This document shows, one piece after another, positions 1 to 12,110 of a DNA stretch of 64,000 nt. This DNA is from Oxytricha trifallax (taxonomy: Eukaryota > Ciliophora > Spirotrichea > Sporadotrichida > Oxytrichidae): positions 62,001 to 126,000 of the forward strand of contig ARYC01000219.1 of NCBI GenBank assembly GCA_000711775.1, in the 5' to 3' direction. Both the position numbers and the translations under genes were made by a program. The number at the start of each line of letters is the position of its first letter. Position 1 is the stretch's first letter. The notes below the pieces were generated by a model, which did not search any database, was not told the origin of the DNA, and saw only the letters and a program-made list of their open reading frames with translations.

Positions 1-1
1 C

Positions 2-214
2 GAAGAATAAGACTACTACGAAGAGCTAGTCCAAGAATTCATAGACGAACTCAAACTAAGAATAGGAGCAAGATAACTCTCAGAAACAGCTGACAAAAAT
101 CTACTAAGGGGAACAAGAAGAACAATAATTAACCTTAAGAACTTCGAAGAAAAACAAGACGAAAAGAAATTCTCAGATATGAAGGTATCATACAAAGGCT
201 ACGAATGCTTGTGA
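2..214 (+). CDS. 3' end of an unidentified ORF, cut by the window edge
   Basis: With TAA/TAG read as Gln, the frame starting at base 2 stays open for about 70 codons and stops at a TGA at 212-214. The residues are charged and non-repetitive (for example EEQDYYEELVQEF near the start and KVSYKGYEC at the end), and the base composition is less AT-biased than the DNA downstream, so it looks like a genuine C-terminus. I recognise no family. It ends about 50 bp before the large palindrome at 265-2152, so it could be host sequence beside the insertion or part of a bigger mobile element whose left part is outside the window. Confidence 0.45.
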
Positions 215-264
215 ACTCAATTAAAAAGAGTCCTAAAGAAACTAAAAGGGCTTGACCCTTATAT

Positions 265-2152
265 ATAAGGTCAAGATTTTGAAGTGATAAGTAGATCATA
301 AATTTAATTAAAATACAGTTAATATGAGTTTGATTTAAAGTCTATTAAGAATGCTTATTTTCCTCTTCATCTTCACTATCATAATCATTAACATACTACT
401 TTACTTTTGTTGATTTCTAGCAAGATATTTCACACTCATTCTTACTGTCAATAGCTTGAACTTTTGTTGTTTTTTGTGTCTTTTTGCTGTAAACTTGGCC
501 ACTTCTCGATTTTAGACTGCTATATCAGAGATGCTGCCTGGAACCTGTACTCCATTTTATTCACAGAAATTTAATAAAATTAGAGATGTTTAATAAATTA
601 AAATTAACTCAGTCTTAATTAATAAAAACATGCCTAAAATTAATTAAGACATCCCAATTAAGAATTCTTATTAAATTAAAATTACTATTAATCTAGTATA
701 ATCAAAAATGAGAAAACTGTTAAAATCAAATCAAAAAAGCAAGCAAATATAATTATGTTCATATCAAAATACATTAGTAGAAAAAAGCAGTCTCTTATTT
801 GAATTAGGATTAAGTATTTTCTTATAAATATCTTTAATTAAAATAACAAACATGGAAATAATTAATTTTTAATTTAATCACTTTTTCTGATTCATTTCTA
901 TTTTAGGGCTTGTCTTATATGTCTAGCATTTATACTCATTGTTGCAACTTTTCTTGTGTGTTTTTTGTAAAAAAATTTAGATATCTTCAGGGTATCTTCC
1001 TTTAGCTATCTTCAGGATATCTTCCTTAAAAAAATTAAAAAATGGAATTTTTATAGTAGTAATAACAACAGTAGCAGTAATAACAACAATAGTAGTAGAT
1101 TTAACAATAGCAATAATAAAATCAATAATACTTACTGTTCTAGGATTTTTCTAAAAAAATCCAATTTTCTAAATTCATGTTTTGAGTATGTTGATAATGA
1201 AGATGAGGATGAAGATGATGATGAAAATAACAACTAATTTACAAATTTTAAATTTCTGAAATTCTCTAAAATTTCAGCAGAACAGTAAGTTTTATTGATT
1301 TTATTATTGCTTTTGTTAAATCTACTGCTATTGTTGTTATTACTGCTACTGTTGTTATTACTACTATAAAAATTCCATTTTTTAATTTTTTTAAGGAAGA
1401 TATCCTGAAGATAGCTAAAGGAAGATACCCTGAAGATATCTAAATTTTTTTACAAAAAACAGACAAGAAAAGTTGCAACAATGAGTATAAATGCTAGACA
1501 TATAAGACAAGCCCTAAAATAGAAATGAATCAGAAAAAGTGATTAAATTAAAAATTAAAAATTTTCATGTTTGTTATTTTAATTAAAGATATATAAAAAC
1601 AAATACTTAATCCTAATTCAAATAAGAGACTGTTTTTTCTACTAATGTATTTTGATATGAACATAATTTTATTTCCTTACATTTTTGATTTGATTTTAAC
1701 AGTTTCCTCATTTTGATTATACTATGTATTAATAGTTTTAATTTAATAAGAATTCTTAATCGAGAATGTCTTAATTAATTTTAAGCATGATTTTATTAAT
1801 TAAAATTGAGTTAAATTTAATTTATTAAACATCTCTATTTTATGAAATTTCTGTGAATAAAATCGAGTACAGGTTCCAGACAGCATCTCTGATATAGCAG
1901 TCAAAAATCGAGAAGTGACCAAGTTTACAGCAAAAAAACACAAAAAACAAAAAAAATTCAAGCTATTGACAGTAAGAATGAGTGTGAAATATCTTGCTAG
2001 AAATCAACAAAAGCAAAGTAGTATGTTAATGATTATGATAGTGAAGATGAAGAGGAAAATAAGCATTCTTAATAGACTTTAAATCAAACTCATATTAACT
2101 GTATTTTAATTAAATTTATGATCTACTTATCACTTCAAAATCTTGACCTTAT
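265..2152. repeat. Giant imperfect palindrome (inverted repeat with about 0.88-kb arms)
   Basis: The left arm (about 265-1141) is the reverse complement of the right arm (about 1278-2152), with scattered mismatches, around a 136-bp loop. Outer ends read AAGGTCAAGATTTTGAAG on the left and CTTCAAAATCTTGACCTT on the right. Inner ends meet at TACTGTTCTAG / CAGAACAGTA. The arms hold AT-rich DNA plus a trinucleotide tract (TAG/TAA/CAG/CAA units). No transposase is visible. A foldback-type non-autonomous element or an inverted duplication are both possible. I could not define a clean target-site duplication. Confidence 0.85.
1042..1185 (+). CDS. Short ORF with poly-glutamine run inside the palindrome
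   Basis: Using TAA/TAG = Gln, ATG at 1042 opens a 47-codon frame ending at TGA 1183-1185. Codons 5-18 are all Gln (mixed TAG, TAA, CAA and CAG), with further Gln runs after that. It crosses from the left arm into the loop. The tract is a trinucleotide repeat, so the ORF may be a by-product of repeat expansion and not a gene. A parallel frame reads Ser/Asn-rich followed by an acidic Asp/Glu run in the loop. No function can be assigned. Confidence 0.2.
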
Positions 2153-2209
2153 TAAAAATATACGAGTTTGGGGGTCCCTAGAGACCTCAATGTGATCATA
2201 TTATTATTA

Positions 2210-2225
2210 TTATTATTATTATTAT
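2210..2225 (+). repeat. (ATT)n microsatellite
   Basis: A short uninterrupted run of ATT trinucleotides just right of the palindrome, next to a GC-richer patch (GGGGGTCCCTAGAGACC). No gene is associated with it. Confidence 0.7.
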
Positions 2226-2404
2226 AAGTTTAAAGACCTATAAAAAGCTATAACACTAAAAATAAATATTTAAAATGAATTAAATGTGCAGGGATTTGCA
2301 AAACTAAACCCTTAAATTCATGAAAGAACTATTCAACTTAAGTTTTCATTAAAAAATATAGTATCCTTATTTTTCACTCACAACTCTAACAAATAAAATA
2401 AAAA

Positions 2405-3143
2405 ATGGATTACAATAATTATAAATCTCTTACTTTTAAATTATAATAAAAGCTAAATGTTCATTTAATAGAAAATTTAACTACATCTTTTCTTAAAGAA
2501 GAACTTTATTTGAAACTCTTGCGAAATTCCAACCATTTGTGACAACATTATTGAAATTGTTATTTATTTATAAATAATTACATGAATATTTTCAATCAAC
2601 TTGATAGGATGTATTGATAAGGATTTATACCAAATAGCTTCTATTAGAGACTTTAAGATTGAATCTTTATCGATTGAGGAAATGAAGAGAAATGCGCACT
2701 AGTTGAAATAAATGCATAGGTAAATGAGAAAAATAAATATGATGATAGGAATAATGATGGGGTATAGTCACAGTACTAATAAAAGTTATGACAGGATTTC
2801 ACTTAATACTTGTACAGTCAAATGTGAAGGATTATACTTAATGGTATTTAAAGATTAGAAATCATTAAAGTAGATAGCTAAAGAACTGAAGATAGGAAAA
2901 GAGATAGTATAAAATGATATTCAGAGTCTTATTAAATTTTGTAAAATGGTGAAGGCGGATCATCCTTAGAAAGCGAAACAAATTATCATTTTAAAACAGC
3001 AATTGATGGTTAATATAAATAAGCTAATAAAGCTGATCAAACAGAATGGAATTATAAAATGTGTATTTCAACTAAAAAATGAGAACACAAGGCATTTTCA
3101 AAATTTTATGGCTTTAATGATGCTCATACAAAGGAATAAATGA
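2405..3143 (+). CDS. Two coding pieces of a possible cyclic-nucleotide-binding protein
   Basis: Piece 1 runs from ATG 2405 to TGA 2540-2542 (45 codons) and contains LNVHLIENLTTSFLKEEL, resembling the helical linker before ciliate cNMP-binding domains. Piece 2 is open from 2586 to TGA 3141-3143 (about 185 codons) and includes RISLNTCTVKCEGLYLMVF, which resembles the end of a cNMP-binding beta-barrel, followed by a Lys/Gln-rich helical tail. The 40-odd bp between them is AT-rich and could be an IES, but I could not fix an in-frame pointer. Alternatives are a decayed pseudogene or an unrelated helical protein. The family call rests on loose motif resemblance only. Confidence 0.35.
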
Positions 3144-3370
3144 AGTTAATTAAAAATATGATCCACATAAAGGCTCTAGAATCATAATTCCCATCACGAA
3201 ATTGATAATTTAATATTAATTTATAATAAAGATGAGTGATAAATTAAGTTAAAGAAGACGATAATAACAATTATTTATTTAAATTTAAAAGTTGCATCAT
3301 ATATTTAACATTTTAATAGCATAATTAGGCTTAAAATGAGCACAGATTGATGTAAGATGGTACTTTTCAG

Positions 3371-3562
3371 ATGAATAGAAAGGAGAAGAGAAAATACCTG
3401 TATAATTTTGCTATTGTTATGAGATATGAAGGAATGTTGTTGACTGGAAAAGCTGTTTGCATTCTTCCATTTTTTTCCTACACAAAATATTCATATAAAA
3501 AACCCTTAATATCATTTATTTTCCTATTATTTATTATAAATTTAAGTTGCTCATATCAATAG
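3371..3562 (+). other. Possible short coding patch
   Basis: A 63-codon frame starts MNRKEKRKYLYNFAIVM and ends in a hydrophobic AT-rich tail. The first 40 codons have richer base composition than the surroundings and might be a further piece of the gene at 2405-3143, while the tail looks like translated non-coding DNA. No family recognised. Confidence 0.2.
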
Positions 3563-6500
3563 GAACATTTTAATCAGATTAAAATAAAAACAATTTGTCC
3601 GATGTGCTTAAATATCTCATAACCGATAATTCTATTTCCTCGAAAGTAAGTGAGCTCTCTAAAATTACAAATAAGATATTGTATAATTCAATAACTGGAT
3701 CCTAAACAAAATGAACTACGAAATACTTCTAAAAACATTTTATTAATATTATAATTTATTTTTATTTTTATAAGCTATAAATTTAAAGGCATAATCAAGA
3801 TACAAAGTTAATTTAACTATATTGATTCTACTTAGTATATAATGTTTTATTTATGATTTTTTTCTTATGATTCTTCTCTATAATATGGTAGCTGAATAGT
3901 ATTGATAAATTTACAACTTTTAAAATATAATCAAAAACTCATAACCTTATTATACAATTATATTGAGTTTTTTATCTATAGTAGTAGGCAACAATGGGAT
4001 ATATTTTTAATAATATTAAGTAAAAAATTTAAATAATTTAGGTTAGCATACTGTTTCAAATTAAATTAAAATCGATTAAATAGATAATAAAAAGGAAGTA
4101 ACAACTGAATTGCTTAAAATCATAACATATTAAATCATTTTAATTACATAATCATAGAGAAATTTATATTAAAAAAACTCTTTGAAAATTTAATTTAATA
4201 ATATATTTAAATTTAAACTTTAAAATTGAGAAGTATAATTTAAATTAATTAAAACCTATGATCAGAATATATTTATTGTAATTAGTTATTCCATCATTAA
4301 TTTAAAACAAGGCTTTTCTTGAAAACATGTTAACCTAAGGGAGTTCTTAGAAGAATGAGCAAAAATGATGAAAATTTATCAAATTTTCATCATATTAATA
4401 CAATATATGCTCATCTGTGTTTCACAATCTTGATCAAAATATTTTATTTTATTATACTTAAATTATTAATAGGCTCAATTTATCTGAATTACAATCATTA
4501 ATCCTATACTTTATCTTAAAAAAATAGTTAGATTAGGATATACTAAGTAAACAATCATTAAAGTAAGCGAAGTACGATTTCGTGATAAAATACAGTTTGT
4601 TTTATTATCAATATGTTTTACATCAATTTATTGATGAATAATTAAGTACTCCACGATATAAATATATTATAGTTAAGCATGATTAGAAAGAGTATTCCTT
4701 ATGCAAAAAGTGTTAGGCTTTTAACTTTAGTTTATATAATAAATTACTTGAGTAATAACAACCTTAAATTAAGTAATTAAATTAAATAGAAAGAATTAAG
4801 TTTGAAGATATAGATATCAACTAATTATTTGAAATGTACCTCTACCAGCTTTGAAGTAATAAAAAACCTTAAGACCAATCAATTATATGTTTTAATAATT
4901 TTATAATCATAAAGTTTAGAAATACGTATATCCATGAAAAATACTTTATAATTAGAGCGAAGTAAATGCTTGATTTAGAACAGTAAATTATTGTATTCCT
5001 ATAAATTGTAAAAATCTACTAAATTTTTACTAAATTTCCTAATAAAGCCTAAAAATTTACAGAATTATTATCTGAATATTATATAATAATCTCGAATTTA
5101 CTATTTTTACAATAATTGTTTTGTTTTATTAACAAATGGTGAATTTTACAGTTTTTTGTATTATATTATACAAACATTGATTTATTAATTTATTAAAACG
5201 CCTTCATTCAATAAATCAACTTATTCGTAATTTATTAATACTAAGCTAGTAATAAGAATATTTTAAATTTCTTTATAAATTATAATTTTTAATTAATTAT
5301 TGACATAATCTTTAAAATTACTAAGTTATTATTTTATTTATTTAACTTTCATAATTAATATGGTAGATGTATATGTCGGAAAATATCTTTATAATAAGCA
5401 AATGACAAAAGTAAGGAAGAATATAGCAAATGAGGAATAAAGATGGAAGAAAAGAAGAGGAAAAGACAGAACAAGAAAGAGATCGTAGATTCAGTGAATA
5501 AATAATTAAATTTTAAATAAAAAAGACAAACCCCTTGATTTGATAAATTTATACTATCTTATTTTAGGTCCATAAAATAGATTAACTATAATTTCTATAA
5601 TATTATTAAATTAATAACAAAGTACAAAAGATCTCAAAATATGTTCATCGTAAAGATTGCTCTTAATAGGGATCAAATATAAATACCACATAAAACACTT
5701 ATATTTCTTTATCCCATTCTAATAATACTTTGTATCCATTAAATTATTCAATTTGGCTTATTATTAAACTAGCAAATCATTTAAAAGCTTGCAGTTTATT
5801 CGTTTCTCTTAAAGTGGCTGTTGGTAACATCCTTACAAGGCTTTGATCATACCATCCTCAATACATAAAGTACGAAAATGGTGATAAGAGTAACATAAGA
5901 GCACTTTATTCAAGGGATTTGAGAAAGCAAGACCAGTCCAACAGAGCTATCCTATTTTTAATAATTAACGCAATGTTCTTAAGATATCCCCCATAAGAAG
6001 ATAAAGATATCTACAAATTAAATGAAAAATTAAAACTTTTAAATGAAATTATAATAAAACTTAAATTTTAATGAAATTATAATAATATTTTAATTATAAT
6101 ATGTTCTTTATATATTTAGGACTTAGTACAAATATATTTTTAAGTAGATTTTACATTATATTCTGTCAAAATATGAATAAAAAAACGTTTATGTTTTATT
6201 GAATCAAGTTATGACTTGACCTTTAATATCGCTGCGTTTTCATTCTTTTTTACTCTTAAACTCTCAATTAAAATTTATCTAGGATCAGGTTACTCTATGG
6301 AGGATGTAAAAATGATAAAAATATAATTTTATCAGTTAAAGAATTTTTATGAGGGAATAGATTGAGCAATAAAAATATTTGTCATGCATAAAAAACTATA
6401 TAATTTTTATTGACCTTTAATTTAAATGTTTAGAGGTAAAATAAACAAGCGTTAAAATTATTTTTTTAAAAACTTTCAAAAATAATTCTACATTTTAAAT

Positions 6501-7410
6501 ACTCTTGCTAATTAATTCGATTAAATAAATAGTTAATATAATTAAAGTAAATGTGTTATAAAAAGAAGCATATTATAAATATGTTTATTTTTAATTTTAA
6601 TTCCAGTCTTATCTTCCTTTATTTTAGTTTATTTCACTTGAAATATCAATCATTCTTTTTTTATTAAAATTTATTTATTAGATTTTTACCTTTTTTTCGC
6701 ATAATACTTTTTCATATATTAGACTTTTCAGATCTTGAAATTATATTTCCTATTTCTTATAAGAATCAAGACTAAGAATCATGCAGCTTCCTTCAATTTA
6801 CGAAAATAGAAACCATTTTTTTAAAAAATATTTCATTCATTTTCAAGCAATTTTTTCTTATAATGCTTGAATATTTAAGGATTTGTTTTGAGCAATGAGT
6901 AATAATTGTAGTTAAAAACGATTAGATAGAGTCTACATATTTGTTAAATTTCCTTAATTAACAATTAAAAATTATACTATAACTTATAATTTACATGCAG
7001 AAATATTATGCCTAAATGTTTTTGTTCAAATTAACAACTTATTTTTTTATAAGGTCTAATTTGATGAATTATTACTACCATTTAGCAATCCTTTAGGCAG
7101 TCAAACATTAGCAAAGTATAAATATAAGCTATTCATTTTGCTAACTAAATAAGAAATTTTAAAATCATTGAAAGCCGTACTTTTTTATTCAATCTGAATC
7201 TCTTAAATTACTATATATTATTATTAAAACCTTATTATCTAATTAGTCTCATAAATAGCTTAATAATTTGATTAAGAAATATCTCGAAATAACCTTTAAT
7301 TTTATATATCTTTTGAATATATGTTTAAGTGCTAGCTAGTTATATTAATAGATAACTGAAGTTAATTGAAATAATCTAAAAAAGCATAGAATAATTATCA
7401 GTAAAATAAA
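3563..7410. other. AT-rich DNA with no supportable gene
   Basis: Long AT-rich stretch with frequent TGA in all frames. A perfect 12-bp-arm hairpin lies at 4366-4392. A Lys/Glu/Arg-rich patch near 5400-5500 and a slightly GC-richer patch near 5800-5990 might be remnants of coding sequence, but no frame is convincing. Confidence 0.5.
4366..4392. repeat. Small perfect hairpin
   Basis: TGATGAAAATTT, a three-base loop and its reverse complement AAATTTTCATCA. It has no T-tract or adjacent gene, so no role is assigned. Confidence 0.5.
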
Positions 7411-7419
7411 GTAGGTCAA

Positions 7420-7920
7420 TCATCTAATCATTTGGTCTCTCAGCATATTCGCGGATTAAACCTTTACTCACTATTAGTTCTTCAACTATGCCTTCGCATT
7501 AATTCCCCTTCTCTATTTTCTTGTCATCCCCTTTCAGTTTTAGTTATTATTCCTTCTCTTTGTCTATTTCCTCTTGCTTCATCCCTATTTGTGGTTCTGT
7601 ATTCCTGGATTCTGTTGAGTGGTTAAATTAAAGAGGAAGCCTTCGATTTCAGTGATGATTTCTAATAGTTCACTAAATCCTCCTTCACAGTGATATGATT
7701 TATTAATGCTAGTTTGTCGTCTCTTATGACTATATCGTTTCATAGGTCTGGTGGTATCAATTTAAAATAATTAAACCAGGGTCTAGGCTTTCATTTGCTT
7801 ATAACCATAGTACTTAATTTTTCCATTCCATGTCTAAAACCTCGTCCACATCTTTGATTGCAATTTCTGTTTTTCCTCTCTTCATCTTCTTTTTCCCTAC
7901 CTCTAGGTTGAACATGAGGT
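7420..7920 (-). pseudogene. Decayed ORF of unknown origin
   Basis: About 500 bp with clearly richer composition than its flanks. Read on the minus strand with the ciliate code, it starts MFNLEVGKKKMKRGKTEI at about 7912 and continues through WKNQVLWLQANESLDPG. It then needs a frameshift near 7760, after which a second frame reads about 90 residues (RDDKLALINHITVKEDL, then a charged Arg/Glu-rich tail) with an in-frame TGA near a position where Trp would fit. Multiple lesions suggest a dead gene, perhaps from a retroelement or other transposon. I recognise no domain. Confidence 0.35.
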
Positions 7921-8461
7921 AACTTTAGTGTTTATCTAAACTTTAACAAAATCTTGTAAATTTTTTTTCCAGGAACATCTAGTTCTTATTAATTAATTGT
8001 CAGTATTGTCATTACTTCGCATAGTTTTCTTACAATCCCAAATAATTTAACGGAATAACTGTGTATAGAAAGTTTTACTCATCTTTAATTTTTAAAATAT
8101 CAATGATATATGACAGAAATTAAAAGAAGAATTTCTATTTCTTAAGATTAATTGATCCAGGTAATTATTTTATTATTTAATTTTATAATTCCTTAGTTAA
8201 TTAATTTATATATGAAAAACAAATGAATCACATCAAATAATTTTGTTAGAGTTAATTTCTAACATAAAATATTTAGTTTAGATCCTCCTTTTCCAATATC
8301 TTCTTGAAAATTTTCAAACCTTTTTTTTTAAAGTAATAAATAATTCAAAATGATTGTAAAGTAATGACTCAGTAAAGCAGTTTAACAAAATCAATACTTC
8401 ACTTACAATTATTATTATTTATTTATTTAACTAAATATAAACTTAATTTGTTATTTTATTC

Positions 8462-9384
8462 GGGGGGGGGGTCTAAGTCGGTACCACTCAATTTTTTAAA
8501 TCCTAAGTCGGTACCACATAAAAAATTTTTTTTTTATACAATAAAATTTTAAGAAATTAATAATATATTCAAACTCTCATCTAAGGATTCACTAAGTTCA
8601 ATTCCTTTTAAAATTTTGATCCTTCTCCAGTAGCACCACTTAAAATTGTCAATAATCTCACTACCAGAACAGCCAAACTTTAATTCTAAAAGGATCTTTA
8701 CATATTCTACCAGGATTTAGAACATTGTTCTGTTTTGACACTTTAGCTTGGTTTCATCCACAAATTTAGGTTAAGGATAGACTTTTAGGCACCCTGATAT
8801 TCCTTATAGACTTTAGGCTAATTCCATAAAGATTTGAGGATTCATGAGCCAGCTATAGCCAGAAGACCAGAGGAGGACTACTAGCACTGACTGGAGCAAA
8901 AGATTTTAGCAGGCACTGAAAGTAATGATTCATCTGGTTTTTATTTTTTCATTTTGACATGTCTTCTCCAAAGAGCCTCCATTAAAAAGTCATGCAATTT
9001 TTCATCGCTTAATGAACCATAAATATTTTTAATATATCTTTTAAGTTAAAACCATAAACTTTTAATTTAGTTTGTACCTTTAAAATTTCTAAGTCTTGTA
9101 TTTTCATTGTTGATTTCATCTTCATCATACATTTCAACATCTTGACCTTATTTGTTTTCTTCTGTCTTTTTTTTTACGTTACATTAAAATTTTTTATATA
9201 ATTAAGTTAAAAAATTTTCATAATATATAAATTTATTTAACTTTAAAATAAATATTTATTTTATTGAATAGAAAAATTTTTTTTATGTGGTAATGATATA
9301 GGATTTTGGGTCAAAAAATTTTTTTTCAAATGGTACCAATTTAGGATTTCAAAAATTGAGTGGTACCGACTTAGACCCCCCCCC
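8462..9384. mobile_element. Merlin-like element, decayed, with 8-bp target duplication
   Basis: The ends are inverted repeats starting with a run of G (10 G at 8462-8471, 9 C at 9376-9384), followed by TCTAAGTCGGTACCACTCA; the TAAGTCGGTACCA unit is repeated at the left end. The flanks are identical 8-bp copies of TTTTATTC (8454-8461 and 9385-9392). The interior holds minus-strand coding remnants, one of which resembles the C-terminus of ISXO2/IS1595-type transposases. An 8-bp duplication, G-rich tips and that remnant fit the Merlin superfamily. hAT and P elements also make 8-bp duplications, so the class is an inference, but the element boundaries are firm. Confidence 0.75.
8855..9165 (-). 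pseudogene. ISXO2/Merlin-like transposase C-terminal remnant
   Basis: On the minus strand an open frame of about 100 codons (TAA/TAG = Gln) ends at a TGA near 8855. It reads an acidic stretch, then NTRLRNFKGTNQIKSLW, FQLKRYIKNIYGSLSDEK and LHDFLMEALWRR. The order (Asn-rich lead, SLWxxLKR helix, then a FLxEAxWRR tail) resembles the end of IS1595/ISXO2-like and Merlin DDE transposases, where the final acidic residue lies in the ENxWxxLKR segment. Here Ile-Lys occupies the place of Glu-Asn, so the catalytic residue is not evident. A second minus-strand frame at about 8575-8800 (FVDETKLKCQNRTMFQ) lies on the wrong side for a simple N-terminal part, so rearrangement or an unrelated ORF is possible. 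Confidence 0.45.
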
Positions 9385-9392
9385 TTTTATTC

Positions 9393-10960
9393 TATTAATG
9401 TCCATCTATATACAACCTATTTTTCTTTGTAATCTCTTTTAAAATGTATTTTTTCTTGAAAAATTGAAATTATGATAGAATAACTACTTTTATTTATTAG
9501 ATACACCTTAATTAAGGATTGCTTTACTATATTATCAATACAATTTTTATTATTATAATCATGTTTGTCTCTATTTCTAATTATTCTTCCTTTTTGTCAA
9601 TAATCATATAAACTAATTATATTTTATTTATAAATAGTTTTATTTTTGTTTGTTAATTAAATTTCTATAGCTATCTATCTTATTTATAATATCAGTATTT
9701 AATTTAAAGTAACCTCATGAATAGGAAGAATATTGAATATAATTATTACAAATAAGGGAAGTAAAACTTATTATATTTAACTTAATCAAACATTTGTAAA
9801 TATCCCATTTAAGTGATAAATTAATGTAAGAATCAGTCATTCAATATTAAATAAAATATTTTTAAATTATTTAAAGCCAATCATTTTTCTGAGGACATCT
9901 AGTTGAAAAGATTTTTTCTAATTAATAATTATATCAATTATATATTCTAATACCTAATGTCTTCACCACCATTACCATTAGTTACTTACTCTTCTTTAAA
10001 TTTACAGTAATATTCCTTTAGTTTTATTTATCAACTTATATGCACTACTATCAAAGTGTTAATCTTTTCTTTCCAAAGTCTTTAATCTATAATTCTAGTT
10101 TGATCATTTTCATCGTACTCTAGCTCATAAAAATGACCTGAGTTTAGTTGATGGCATTTTTCATCTTCGATTAAGATCAATGGTTAAATTATAAGTAAAT
10201 GTATTAGTTATTTTTGTATTATAAGTATTGACTAATTTTGCAAATATATTTCTTTAGAGTATATTTAATATATAAATTAATACTGCTTTCATTAAATTTA
10301 ATTATTAAAAATATTTTTGCTTATTAAACACCAATTTGTAATATTATTAAAAAATATACTTTAATTGAAATATTTTTAATTTATACATTAATATTTCAAT
10401 TAAAAGTAATAGAGTATATAATATTAGACTGTTAAAGATTCCAATAGTTAGATATATATATTTAAGACACGCTGTAGACATTTATAAGTAATGAAAATTA
10501 ATTATTTAATAAGATTGATAACCGACACTGTGTTCCTTCGAATTAAATCATGTTTCTCCTACTAGAAGCACTATTTCTTTTACAAAATGCAGATTTTTAT
10601 ACTATATTATTAGTTTTTAGAGTCTCCTTAAACTTTCAAATTATTCTTTTTATAACCTATCTAACACTTATTAAAATTTCATGCGAACTTTTCAACCTTT
10701 TTTCTTATTTAAATCAATTGAAATCACAATTTGTTTCCATAATGTAGACATTTTTTATATTAATCCAAAATTCTTTTAACTTATTTTTATTGAAACAAGA
10801 AAATATTAAAGTTTATTTAAATTTAAATGAACAATTAAAAGTTAAGAACACTGATATAATTATTTAATATTTATAAATAAGGTATTTTAAAAGATTCAAT
10901 ATTTATAATAACATGTGTAAAATTTATTTAGTTTAAATTAAAAGACTAATTAAGAAAAAT
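9393..10960. other. AT-rich DNA with no supportable gene
   Basis: No frame longer than about 65 codons appears that is not hydrophobic low-complexity translation of AT-rich sequence. No repeats with clear boundaries were seen. Confidence 0.5.
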
Positions 10961-10984
10961 GCAAAAATAAACATAATAAATAAA

Positions 10985-11650
10985 ATAAAAACAACCAAAG
11001 CATTTGATGTACTCTTAAAGGATGGTTTTGTTGATAAAAAAATAAAAATCAATCAAATTATCACAAAAGAGTTTTGAAAGTTTATTTTAAAATCAATACA
11101 TAATAATTATGAAATGTTTCAATATGTGTGTGGCTCATAGCTATAATTAGAAAAGGAAGGTTTTTCTCAAAAATATATTAAATTTCTAAGTAATGAGAAA
11201 ACCCTTGAATAATTGATAGGAAATTTTTTCTATACAAGGGCTTACTTATTTCATGAACTGACTTCAGAAGCTATATCAACCCATTTATAAATTAATGAAT
11301 GCAAGAAAAGCTTTAAATTAAATACAAATTGAAAATAAAATCTATCAGATGATACTTTTAAGCAATGAAATTTAAAAGGGAAGAATTTTTTAGGAAAAAA
11401 AGCTTCAGTTTATTCATTACTGAATAAATTATGTTTTTTATTGACGAGATCATTTTTAAGCATTTGAAAGTGGATTAGAAGCATTGGTCATGAACATATT
11501 AAAAAATTTAAGTACTCTCAAGTAGGGTAAAAAATTTAATGAATATGGCTTAACATTTGCTAATAGTATGAATTGTATGAATGATATAAAATTAAACTAA
11601 ATAATTGATGTGCAAGAAAAACATTAATTCATTATCATAAATTTAAGAGA
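10985..11650 (+). pseudogene. Possible decayed coding region, family unknown
   Basis: With the ciliate code, about 115 codons from 10990 to 11332 read through with one TGA, giving segments such as YEMFQYVCGSQLQLEKEG and FSQKYIKFLSNEKTLEQLIG. Further fragments follow to about 11650 (GKNFLGKKASVYSLL, which loosely recalls a kinase glycine loop, and LEALVMNILKNLSTL) in shifting frames. Composition is AT-rich and several lesions or inserts would be needed to join them. It could be a gene in MDS pieces or a pseudogene. I assign no function. Confidence 0.25.
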
Positions 11651-11985
11651 TTAACTACCTCAATGGCAAAATTACTTTCTGGGTTAATTACTATTCATTC
11701 AAAGTAATGCAGTTATGACTAAAATAAGACTTAGCAAATTTGTTCATCTACTCATACTCCTCAGAATTTCACTAAATTGAGAATTTTCACTGTAAAAATC
11801 TATAAGTGAAAAGTTATTCGTCAATACTTCATAAGAAATATACTAAGTACTATATTATAATATGGAAATTATTACAAATAAAAAATTATGGTGTAGTAAA
11901 GAAGGCAATATAAAAAACATATAAAAGTAAGAATTAATAAAGATTATCTAAATTGGGATCAACCTAACACTTATAGAATAACACT

Positions 11986-12090
11986 CAAAACCCCAAAACC
12001 CTTTAGTGAGGTTTATAAGTGCTTTGATTTGTAGGGTATAGTTGGGGTCTTATTGGGGGTATAGTTGGGGTCTTATTGGGGTTAGTAGAT
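11986..12090 (+). repeat. Left TIR of TBE copy A with an internal 23-bp duplication
   Basis: The unit starting GGTATAGTTGGGGTC occurs twice in direct tandem (12035-12057 and 12058-12080). The right TIR (16040-16121) has it once, so the two ends differ by one unit. Confidence 0.9.
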
Positions 12091-12110
12091 AAATTAGGCC
12101 AATTTACAAA

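Noticed and set aside
7432..7626. Hydrophobic plus-strand 64-residue frame suggesting a membrane protein
   Set aside because: Antisense of a charged, richer-composition minus-strand coding remnant; the hydrophobicity arises from reading it backwards.
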